Program-made: the position numbers and the translations under genes | Assembly: GCA_902459845.2 (NCBI GenBank) | Contig: CABPSV020000216.1 | Coordinates: forward strand, 1 to 22,647 | Reading direction: 5' to 3' | DNA length: 22,647 bases | Source: Hepatocystis sp. ex Piliocolobus tephrosceles | Lineage: Eukaryota > Apicomplexa > Aconoidasida > Haemosporida > Plasmodiidae | The notes under the pieces: model-generated | Database searches by the model: none | What the model saw: only the letters and a program-made list of their open reading frames with translations | Told to the model about the DNA's origin: nothing | Shown here: positions 1-9,300 of the stretch, one piece after another | Layout: each line of letters starts with the position of its first letter | How positions within the stretch are numbered: the stretch's first letter is position 1

Positions 1-3
1 AGT

Positions 4-38
<35 letters not shown>

Positions 39-47
39 TATATTAAG

Positions 48-89
<42 letters not shown>

Positions 90-110
90 ATGAAAAAAAA
101 AAAAATATAC

Positions 111-149
<39 letters not shown>

Positions 150-430
150 TAAATGTTATATACACAATGTATATGAAAGATAAAAAATATGGTAAAGTAG
201 GTGTGTATACATATATATGGACAAATAAAATAAAAACTGAGTAACATATATATAGCTATGTAGGTAAAGGTAAAATTATATATCCTATATGGGAAGTGAA
301 AATGTATAAGTAAGGGTGTGTATGTATATGCGAATATATGTGCGAATGTATATGCGAATGTATGTGCGAATGTATATGCGAATGTATGTGCGCCAAAAAA
401 AAGATACATGCTTAAACGATTTCACAAGAA
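1..430. other. 3' flank of SEY1, no gene seen
   Basis: Downstream (minus sense) of the SEY1 stop. It holds A-tracts at 8-34, 50-76 and about 109-147 and a short GC-containing tandem repeat at 327-393. The open frame across 38-409 is Phe/Tyr homopolymer translation of these tracts and not a credible gene. Confidence 0.8.
327..393. repeat. 24-bp tandem repeat in the SEY1 3' flank
   Basis: About 2.8 copies of a 24-bp unit made of two similar 12-mers (tatgcgaatgta and tatgtgcgaatg types). The repeated CpG-containing TGCGAA core stands out in a region otherwise almost pure A/T. It lies 38-104 bp beyond the SEY1 stop, so probably in its 3' UTR. Confidence 0.75.
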
Positions 431-3253
431 TCAATCGAATGAATGCTGTTTAGTAGTAGCAGCGTGACTTATCGTTTGTATCTGTTTATACACACTATAC
501 GAGTTTTTTAAAAGGTAAAAGATTATTTTTTGAATATAATTAAGAATTTGAATATTACCATTATAAAAGAATGTACCAATAATAAGTATAAAAGTAATAA
601 ATAAAGGAATTATTACATTTAATTTAAAAAAGATACGTACTATTAATAATATTTCATTCCATCCTAATATAAGTAAAATAACCCAGAAAAAAAAAGGTAC
701 ATTTTTTAAGCTCATTTTTCCACCTGTTTCTTGTATATATTGTGCATCTCTACATATATCTTGTATTTTTCGTTTGGCTTTATTTTTAGCTCTTTCAATT
801 ACTTCTTCTTTTAATAAATGGCCACTAACATAATCATCAATAATTTCAACATTAATATTTTTTTGTAATATATCAATAATTAAAAATGCATATGTTTTAG
901 ATTCTCGAAAAATTTGTTTTAATTCAGACATGGATGTATCTTTCCATTGTCTAGGTTGTTCCGCATCATCATAATTAAAAACAGATTCAAATCTTTTAAC
1001 TATTATATTTGGCAATTCATCTGAAATTTCAATAAATTTATTTTTTAATACATCCATTATTTTATCTAAATAAAAATTATTTAATTCATATATGTAACTA
1101 TCTTCATTTAATATTTTATTTATTTCATCATTTACTATACTATTATATTTTATTTTTTTTCTAATTAATTCGATTTTATTTATTTTTGTATTATTATCAT
1201 TGTTATCGTTGTGATAGTTATATTGTTTTACATTTTCTACTTTTTTGTCTCTATTAGAAGAAGAATGATTATCTTTTGTTTCCCAAACATTTTTCTCTTT
1301 TTTTTGATCATCATCATCATCATATATATATTCATAATTATTGTTTTTTAATAATACTTCATAAGTACTATCTTCTTTAAGATTAATAAAACATTTTGAT
1401 AAATTTAAAAAAATATTATTTTGCAATCTTTTAACTAAGTTTAAAATATGATCCCAATAGTCTTCAGCATTTTTTGTATTTATTAATAAATAATCTATAT
1501 TTTTAAATTCATTTTTTATTGCTCCTTTAGTTTTATTTAAAAGAAGATTACATTGTACATTTCGTATTCTATTAGTATCTTTATACATGGATGTTGATAA
1601 CACACGTAAAGAAGGTTTATAATTAAATTCGTGTATTTTGTTACTATGTTTAATATAAACATTACATTGTTCATAATATTTGAAAAAATCATTTAATATT
1701 TCGTATTCTAATTTATCAGCATTATATAAAAAATTAGACCATAAAGTGATACATTTATGTTGTTTATCATCCTCTTCATCTAGTTCTTCGTATTTTTTAT
1801 TTTTTTTTTTTTCTTCTTCTTCTTCAAATTGTAGTTCTTGTTTTTTATTACTACTATCATTTTTTATATTATCACTAATATTGCTACGAGAGGTAGTAAT
1901 ACCACTTCCACTCTCCTTATTAGTAATACTACACCGTTTATTATATTCTTTTAATTGATTTATACTTGGTTCAACAGCAAAAGAAAAACTACTTTTATCA
2001 GTAAGACATATATCATACATACCATTTAATATTTTTGAAAATTTTGTAGATAATACTTTTTGTAAATAATTTAAATTTGAATCTACTATTACTTGTAATT
2101 GCATATATATATGTTCCAATAACTCTTCTAATGTTTTTTTACAAATATTTTCTTTATATCTACATGCATCTAATAAATATTCATCAACACCTTTTTCAAT
2201 AATTTCTTTTTCAGCCCAAGTTTTAAAACCATGAATAGGTTTATTTTGTAATGAATGTAATTTCTCTTTTATAGTTAAATTAATATTATTTAAAACATTA
2301 TTTTTTATTTCTTGACATCTAAATGTAGCTAACATTTCTTTTTGTGATGGTATATCTAATTGTGATTGTTTTACTATTGTTTCCCATATATTATAACAAT
2401 ATTGTGGAAAACCATCTGCTGGTATATTTCTTGAATATATATCTGGTCTTAGTTCATTTATCCATTTATTTCTTAATTTTTTTACATCTTTTAAAAACTC
2501 TTCTTTTTTAATTATACCATGTGATAATCCTACTACTTCTATTATAAAATATTTATTTACATCAATTGATTTATCTAGGTTAGCTGGTTTTTTCATTTCA
2601 GACCATATCTTATATATATATTCGTCTAATATTTTATGTCTTACTACATCAATAGATGCAAATTCTTCAAACCAATCTCTAACTACAAATAATAAAATTG
2701 TTTTTGCTGAATGTGTCTCATTTTGGAATAATTCTAAATCTACCTCCATAACAGTTTTCAACAAGCCATAATTAGAAGCTGTAAAATTACCTAAAGAATG
2801 GTACCATAAATTAACAATAACACAATCTGCTAATGCTAAAGAAAATAAAGAAGAACGATGTTCAAATGTTAATCTATTTTCTCCTCTTTCTTTTGAATCA
2901 TTTCCTTCCACATCTATTATTAAAGTAGGTTTTTTTTTAATCAAATTATTTTCACTCTTTTTACTATTACTATCATTTTTATCTGATATTTTCGCATCAT
3001 CACAATTGTCATAACTTAACCATAATCCTTGAGTTGTTTGTCTATGTCCCATCTTAGTATTCATTACATCGAACGATGTATGAAACAAATTATTTAATAA
3101 AGTACTTTTACCACTACTCTGACTTCCCAAAATTGCTATAACATTATAATTAAAACCCAAATCAGATAAACCATGATGATGAACCCATTCTTTTAAATCT
3201 TTAATCATATTTCCTTCATAATCGATAATCTGAATCTTTTTCAAATCATCCAT
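431..3253 (-). CDS. SEY1: SEY1 / atlastin-like dynamin-family GTPase of the ER
   Basis: Single open exon of 940 residues, stop TGA. It matches the Sey1/RHD3 family, GTPases that mediate homotypic ER membrane fusion and shape tubular ER. What is seen: a P-loop GSQSSGKS at residues 43-50; a switch-I threonine in HRQTTQGLW (about 70-78); the G3 motif DVEG at 114-117 followed by the family sequence RGENRLTFEHR; and the G4 motif RDW at about 192-194. A long helical middle region follows. Two close hydrophobic segments (about 852-874 and 880-898) form the expected hairpin, with a short, partly amphipathic cytosolic tail. Plasmodium-type insertions interrupt the conserved parts: residues about 84-108 inside the GTPase, an acidic/Lys tract near 470-500, and an Asp/Asn-rich stretch near 640-690. 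It is longer than yeast Sey1 (about 776 residues, from memory) because of these inserts. The identification is firm; ER location is inferred from the family. Confidence 0.96.
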   Translation of the reverse strand: MDDLKKIQIIDYEGNMIKDLKEWVHHHGLSDLGFNYNVIAILGSQSSGKSTLLNNLFHTSFDVMNTKMGHRQTTQGLWLSYDNCDDAKISDKNDSNSKKSENNLIKKKPTLIIDVEGNDSKERGENRLTFEHRSSLFSLALADCVIVNLWYHSLGNFTASNYGLLKTVMEVDLELFQNETHSAKTILLFVVRDWFEEFASIDVVRHKILDEYIYKIWSEMKKPANLDKSIDVNKYFIIEVVGLSHGIIKKEEFLKDVKKLRNKWINELRPDIYSRNIPADGFPQYCYNIWETIVKQSQLDIPSQKEMLATFRCQEIKNNVLNNINLTIKEKLHSLQNKPIHGFKTWAEKEIIEKGVDEYLLDACRYKENICKKTLEELLEHIYMQLQVIVDSNLNYLQKVLSTKFSKILNGMYDICLTDKSSFSFAVEPSINQLKEYNKRCSITNKESGSGITTSRSNISDNIKNDSSNKKQELQFEEEEEKKKNKKYEELDEEDDKQHKCITLWSNFLYNADKLEYEILNDFFKYYEQCNVYIKHSNKIHEFNYKPSLRVLSTSMYKDTNRIRNVQCNLLLNKTKGAIKNEFKNIDYLLINTKNAEDYWDHILNLVKRLQNNIFLNLSKCFINLKEDSTYEVLLKNNNYEYIYDDDDDQKKEKNVWETKDNHSSSNRDKKVENVKQYNYHNDNNDNNTKINKIELIRKKIKYNSIVNDEINKILNEDSYIYELNNFYLDKIMDVLKNKFIEISDELPNIIVKRFESVFNYDDAEQPRQWKDTSMSELKQIFRESKTYAFLIIDILQKNINVEIIDDYVSGHLLKEEVIERAKNKAKRKIQDICRDAQYIQETGGKMSLKNVPFFFWVILLILGWNEILLIVRIFFKLNVIIPLFITFILIIGTFFYNGNIQILNYIQKIIFYLLKNSYSVYKQIQTISHAATTKQHSFD

Positions 3254-3280
3254 TGTGAAAAAAGGGACTGTTATATATTT

Positions 3281-3351
3281 GCTTTACTTTGTTATGTTTT
3301 TGCTTTACTTTGTTATGTAATGCTTTACTTTGTTATGTAATGCTTTAATTT
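3281..3351. repeat. 20-bp tandem repeat just upstream of SEY1 ATG
   Basis: Three near-identical copies (3281-3301, 3302-3321, 3322-3341) plus a partial fourth. The unit is gctttactttgttatgtaat; the first copy ends in tttt and is one base longer. It begins 28 bp upstream of the SEY1 start codon, so it is in the 5' UTR or core promoter. Confidence 0.85.
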
Positions 3352-3774
3352 ATATATACTGCACTATTTATATATATGTATATTTGTATATATGCATATA
3401 TTCGTTCTTATATGTATGCAAGTATTTATTACTATATAATAATATGCATGTTATTCGTTATTTTTTTTTTTTTTTTTGTAGCATGTTGAAAATTAAAAAA
3501 AAAATAAATAAAAAAATAAAAAAAGAGAAAGCAAAAAAGAGAAAGAAAGTGTGAAAGAGTTAGAAAATGAATGAGAATGATAGTAAGTATTATTATGGTT
3601 ATAGCTATCGTCAATATTTGTTATTAATATTATTATAATTAGTTTACCTATACTTAATAACCATTTTTAAGTAAAAGCTCACTTATCTAATTACATATTT
3701 ACATTTATACATGTAATTATACTATGAGTTAATTAAATTGTAATATTCTAATCATACAAAATATTCCCAAAATC

Positions 3775-3776
<2 letters not shown>

Positions 3777-3822
<46 letters not shown>
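3777..3822. repeat. Poly(T) tract of 46 bp
   Basis: Uninterrupted T46 about 520 bp upstream of the SEY1 start. Tracts of this size in Plasmodium intergenic DNA tend to exclude nucleosomes; that role is inferred. Confidence 0.9.
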
Positions 3823-3824
<2 letters not shown>

Positions 3825-4052
3825 TAGTTATACAATAAGCTTTTTTCTAATTATATATTTAATGAGTTTATTTTATTAGGCTATTCTTATTAATACATTG
3901 AAGTATAGAGTTTTTATAAACGCTTATACATATGTACATACATGTATATATACTACATATATAAATATATATGTTTTTTTTATTTATGTTATTAAAATGT
4001 GGGGGAGGGGAGGAATTAAAAAAAAAAAAAGAAAATGTAATGTTTATAAGAG

Positions 4053-4101
<49 letters not shown>

Positions 4102-4164
4102 CAAAATGAAATGAAAAATGAAATGAAAAATGAAATGAAAAATGAAATGAAAAATAAAATGAAA
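4053..4164. repeat. Poly(A) tract of 48 bp followed by 12-bp tandem repeat
   Basis: A48 at 4053-4100 is followed directly by five copies of a 12-bp unit (aatgaaatgaaa) at about 4105-4164, the last with one substitution. The repeat looks as if it arose from, or beside, the homopolymer. Confidence 0.85.
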
Positions 4165-4549
4165 AAATTAGATACATCAATAAGCATTCACATATGTAAT
4201 ACATTTGTATATATTATAAGAAAAGTAAAACAATATAGCTTTTTTTAATTATTTGCTAACATTTATTTCTATATATATATTTTTTTTTTTTTTTTAGCGA
4301 ACAATTGTATATTTTTAACTTTAGTAAGCATGAAATTTATTTTTAACCTAATAGTGAATTACATCAATTGATGTACAACTTCATAAAATGCTTAAAAAAA
4401 AAAAAACAAAAAAAAACCATTTACGATTATAAAAAATATAATATATACTTTTATATACTTTATATACTTTACTATTATTGACACAGTTTTACCTAATCGT
4501 TTCAGCTTTTTAACTATCCTTTTTTTTTTCTTCTTTTTTTTTCTTCTTT

Positions 4550-4559
<10 letters not shown>

Positions 4560-4607
<48 letters not shown>
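4560..4607. repeat. Poly(T) tract of 48 bp
   Basis: T48 flanked on the left by three T8-9/C-T-T-C interruptions (4520-4560), so the whole pyrimidine block is over 100 bp. Confidence 0.9.
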
Positions 4608-5220
4608 CTTACTTTTTTTCTTATTTTTTTGCCATTTTTTTTTCTAATTTTTTTCCTTTTTTTTTAATTAATCATTTCATAAAAGATAAGTACAAGCACA
4701 TAAACATATATATATATATATATACCATGCGTACGTATATGTGATGAACAATTCAATAATATTAACCTAAAACAAAAAAATATAAGTGTTAATTGTATGT
4801 AAATATATATATTAATGATTTATTTATTTTTTTTTTTTCTTTATATATTTTGTCTCTATTAAAATAAAGATCTAGCTTTAACCGGCTCACTTACTTTAGC
4901 TGACTCATTTACTTTAGTTGCTTTATATATATATATATATATATACATTACGTTACGTTCCCATTAAAAAGCAAAAACTTAAAATTCCATAACCTTTTGA
5001 ATAAACTAAAAAATATCACACTGTGTTAATAGTAACGAGGTTTATAAAAAAAAAAAACAAAAAAAAAAAAAAAAACTTAACGAACATCGGAGTAGAAAAT
5101 GAATAAACAAATATTTTTTATTTCTTAAGTTAAAACATACACTGATATATGTACGTCCTTACCGTACATACGTACGTGTTATACCAAACACGCATAAAAT
5201 ATAATAATCATATATAATAT

Positions 5221-5226
<6 letters not shown>

Positions 5227-5264
<38 letters not shown>
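5227..5264. repeat. TA dinucleotide microsatellite
   Basis: Perfect alternating AT/TA tract of about 38 bp between the SEY1 and metacaspase genes. Similar tracts occur at about 14681-14720, 19325-19352 (intron 9 of the 13-exon gene), 19722-19744 and 22487-22514, and at the right end of the window. Confidence 0.85.
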
Positions 5265-5268
<4 letters not shown>

Positions 5269-5390
5269 TGTAATATGGTATGTAGAAGTAATTAGTCACT
5301 GCTTTCAAATGTTTCCTATTTATTTTAACATTATAAAAAAAAATGTGAAAGGATTATTAATAAAAGGGGGTATGTTTTATGTTCACATAA

Positions 5391-5457
5391 GTCTAACTTA
5401 ACTTACCTCAGTTTAACGTGGCTTACCTCAGTTTAACTTAACTTAGATTATCTTATC
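5391..5457. repeat. Imperfect repeat with CTTACCTCAGTTTAAC core
   Basis: The 16-mer cttacctcagtttaac occurs twice, separated by a short gtgg-type spacer, and is flanked by related taacttaactta and agattatcttatctta stretches. It is intergenic and has no known role. Confidence 0.7.
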
Positions 5458-6180
5458 TTAGCACTTCACATTTTTTTATTTTGAATAGATATACTTATTC
5501 CCTTTTAATGTAAAAACAACGATTTAAGTCAAAGGTAAAGGGGAAAAAAAAAAAAAAATAAAAAAAAAAAAAGAAGCAGTAGTAGCTCTGTGATGCCTAA
5601 AGCGCGCTCATATATATGCATACATATTTGAATGCAATTTATCAAAATGATTAATAAAAATTATTATTCTTATGTTTTTTTTGATTCTATTGTTTTATGA
5701 ATTATTAAAAAAAATATAAAATCGTGGATTAGATTATATAGAAGAAGTTGCGTAAACAATACAACAGTTATATCAGGTGGTTTCATAAAAAGTATAAACA
5801 TAATATGAACAAAGAAAAAATAGTTAAATTAAATAGTTGTGTTTTTTTTTTGAAATAATCTTTAACGAAATGTAAAAAAAATAAATAGTAATTATAGTGA
5901 AAAATAATAATAATAATAATAATAAAAAAAAATAAAATAAATAAGAGAACGAATAAGAGAACGAATAAGATGTAGTGTAAGCATGCAAGTATCATAATGT
6001 ATTTAAAAAAATGAAACTAGAAAAAAAACACATGAAAAAATAAAAAAATAAAAAAAATGCAAAACATATGTAAGACGACAAAATACATATACGCCATTTT
6101 ATACATAAGTTGTTTCTAATTTCAATAGATTCTACTATTCTATTTTTATCACCATCATCTTTTTTTTTGTTTTTTTTTTT

Positions 6181-6181
<1 letters not shown>

Positions 6182-6230
<49 letters not shown>

Positions 6231-6241
6231 TTTTTTTTTTT

Positions 6242-6283
<42 letters not shown>
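6182..6283. repeat. Double poly(T) tract (48 bp and 41 bp) downstream of the metacaspase stop
   Basis: T48 at 6182-6229 and T41 at 6243-6283, separated by two isolated G in a short T spacer, about 50 bp beyond the metacaspase stop in its 3' direction. In the sense strand these are A tracts and would be transcribed if the 3' UTR extends this far. Confidence 0.9.
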
Positions 6284-6286
<3 letters not shown>

Positions 6287-6334
6287 CATTACTAAGTTAA
6301 TGAATTAAGGCATATGTTTAACTTAAGCAGTACA

Positions 6335-9300
6335 TTATCGCAAAGAGTAAAAACTCTTAATCGGGTTATGATTCACTATGTGTGTACTGTTCCCTAAAAA
6401 AGTAGTTCTATTTAATGAGGGAATTAGCGATAACGATTTTCTACGTTTAAGACTAGTTTTATTAACTTGCTCCCAAGCTTTATTAACATTTAAAAAAGGA
6501 TAAAGGTTTGAATGTATAAAAAAATTCTTAGAATACTGTAAGTTTGAATTTGATAAAAAGTGTATAAAATAATCATGATTAGTAGCATTAGCTCCTGGAT
6601 GTATAGTAAATTCAGGTTGTTGATTTATATTATTAAGTTTCATATTTTTAACATTCTGTATTTTTTTTTGCACTACTTCTATTACATTTTTAAATGACAA
6701 TACACAATCATTATCACTTTTTGTATATATGTTATTATTCCTCGATTCTTTTTCTTTTAATTCAACAATAGCTTCGACTAAACAGTAGGTAAACACACCA
6801 TGACTTACAAATAAAGGATGCCTGTTCCCTTTGCAAAGTTTGTTATACTCATCCTTCACTATCTTTTCAATAAACAATTCGTCATTGTTATTTCCTATAT
6901 TGTTGTATATGTTTTTATTTATATTATCCTCTGTACGATTTTTATTGTTGTCATATTTTGTTAATAACATATGTGTATCTTGCTTACCTTGTTTTAACCA
7001 ATCAAGTCCATATTTACATACACCACTGTTTTTATTATCAATATTAACAGCCATAACATCAGTAGTAACGTTATAAGGTAAACATATTTTTTTTATTTCT
7101 TTTGCAATTAATGCAAATATGTTTTCGTTAAGACTTCCATTTTGCATCATACTTAAGTTAATATAGTTATTTATTTGTATATCTGATAAGTTATTTATTT
7201 GTATATCTGATAAGTTATTTATTTGCATATTTGGTAGATTATTTATTTGCATATCTGATAAGTTATTTATTTGCATATTTGGTAGATTATTTATTTGTAT
7301 ATCTGATAAGTTATTTATTTGCATATTTGGTAGATTATTTATTTGTATATTTGATAAGTTATTTATTTTTTTTTCTTGTAGTTCCATAATTTTTTTAGTT
7401 ACATTATAATACAAAGTATTAACTATATCCACTTGGTGTACTTTTGCAAACTCCATAATTGGAAATAAACCTTCTATTGAGATTTGTTCCCAGGTAGCTG
7501 CACATAAACAATATGCTTTGGGAGCTACTGGTAAGGAACAAGCTGATTGTAACAAAGGATCAACCATAGCAGATGTTGAATCTACCTCTATCAATTCTGA
7601 GTATCTACATTTACAAAAATATTTTTCCATACTACGACTATTTAATATTTTTTTATTATATATAGCTTTATGCATTTTATTTGTTGGATTTGTTAGTGGC
7701 CATATTCCTTTTTGCTTACATCCTTTAATATAAGACAAAGATTTTTCAGTTCCTGCAGGATTTAATATAGTTTGACAACCAGAACAATCTAATATAATGG
7801 TCATTTGTGCACTTATATTTATACTAAGTAATATATCTTTTAATTGAACAGTTGTTAATATATTTTTTTCATTTTCTTTATTATGTGGGTCAGAACAAAG
7901 AAATGCTTCGTCATAACCTTCTCCTTCCCATCCACTCATATCATCTACTTGAATACTTTTACCAGCAAAAAAAAATACATAAGATCCATTCGGTACTGAA
8001 TCTCGCACCAACCAATTTGCAGCTTTTAATATATTTATTCTTGTAGGCCATAAATTATAATTAATTTTTTTATGTGTTAAATCAATTTTTTGGATTTTTA
8101 TATCTGCACAAGAATTACAAGTATTCTCATATATTTTACTATTATTTTTCATTTTTTCGTACATATTATTTATATTAAAAAAATGTAAAAACGATTTTTT
8201 TTTTTTTAATTCTATTTTATTCTTATATTTCTCATTATTGTTTGTATCACCACTATAGTTGTTATCACTATTACAACTATCACTAAATGTATATTCTTCT
8301 ATATCATCATTATTATCGATATTATTATTATTATTACTTTTTTCCATACTATTATAACAATTATTTTTTTTTTTTGAAAAATTATTTCTTTTAGTGGTAG
8401 TATTTACTTCTTTATCTATATATGCATTAGCAGGGGATGAATCTATTAATAATAAAATATTTTCTGGACAAAAACCAAAGTATTTAATTAACATCTTGCT
8501 AAATATATAAGCATCATTTACAGCTCCAAACAATCTGTTTTTTTTTATATCACTCATATAATTACATCCGATTACTACTGCTTTTTTTATAATATTTTTT
8601 TTTTCTTCCAATGGAATACTAGTATTTTCTTTTATATGGTTTAGACATGTAAAACTTGTTGTTTTTGTCATTCTTCTGTTATTTATAATCCCTGTCATTG
8701 TTCCTAATGTATTATTTATTCTATCTTCAATCAATTTTTCTACTTTACTATCAGTCGTTACAACCTTATTCCAATTCTCTAAAGTATCATCATTTTTCGT
8801 ATGCATCGTTATCGATACTGTATTACTTTTTCCATCCCTTTTCTCTGTTAATATAGAATTATTTTTTATATTATTTATGTTACTGTTTCTATAAGAAGCT
8901 GTGCGATATCTATTTGTATATACTCTTATATGTGTATTTTGTATATCGTCACATATATTATCATTGTTTACTCGTTCTAACATTTTGTCTTTATTTTTAT
9001 CTGTATAAATAATAGTTTGTTTCTTTGTAGTTGATTTCTCATTGGTTGGTAACACTTTGGTTGGTAATGCAGTGGTTGATAAAACATTGGTTGGTAATGT
9101 TGCTATAACTTCCTCTTTTTTATTTTCCGTTTTTGATTTTATAAAAACATTGTATGTATTACTACACGTAGTTAAATTAGGCATAGTACTAACACATACA
9201 TTGGTTTTGTTAACTGTATGTTGGTATGTATTTTTTACGTTTGGTACTACATTATTGTTAATATGGTCATGTGATCTTATAAATGGGTTCAAATTTTTAG

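Larger units (their letters stand above)
3254..6334. other. Intergenic region between SEY1 start and metacaspase stop
   Basis: About 3.1 kb with no supportable gene on either strand. It should contain the SEY1 promoter and 5' UTR at its left and the metacaspase 3' UTR at its right. It has T or A tracts at 3777-3822, 4053-4100, 4560-4607, 6182-6229 and 6243-6283; TA dinucleotide runs at about 4709-4723 and 5227-5264; and several short tandem repeats. Open frames here translate to Phe, Lys or Tyr/Ile/Cys runs. Confidence 0.75.

Noticed and set aside
4361..4374. 14-bp perfect palindrome acatcaattgatgt
   Set aside because: A single A/T-rich palindrome of this size is expected by chance in several kb of such sequence, and no other feature surrounds it.
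5580..5640. GC-richer patch with GTGATGC resembling a snoRNA C box
   Set aside because: One mismatch to the C box and no D box (CTGA) with closing stem at a suitable distance.
5783..5995. Minus-strand 70-residue frame with Leu/Phe/Ile runs
   Set aside because: Translation of A/T repeats including an AAT run; no coding-like amino-acid mix.
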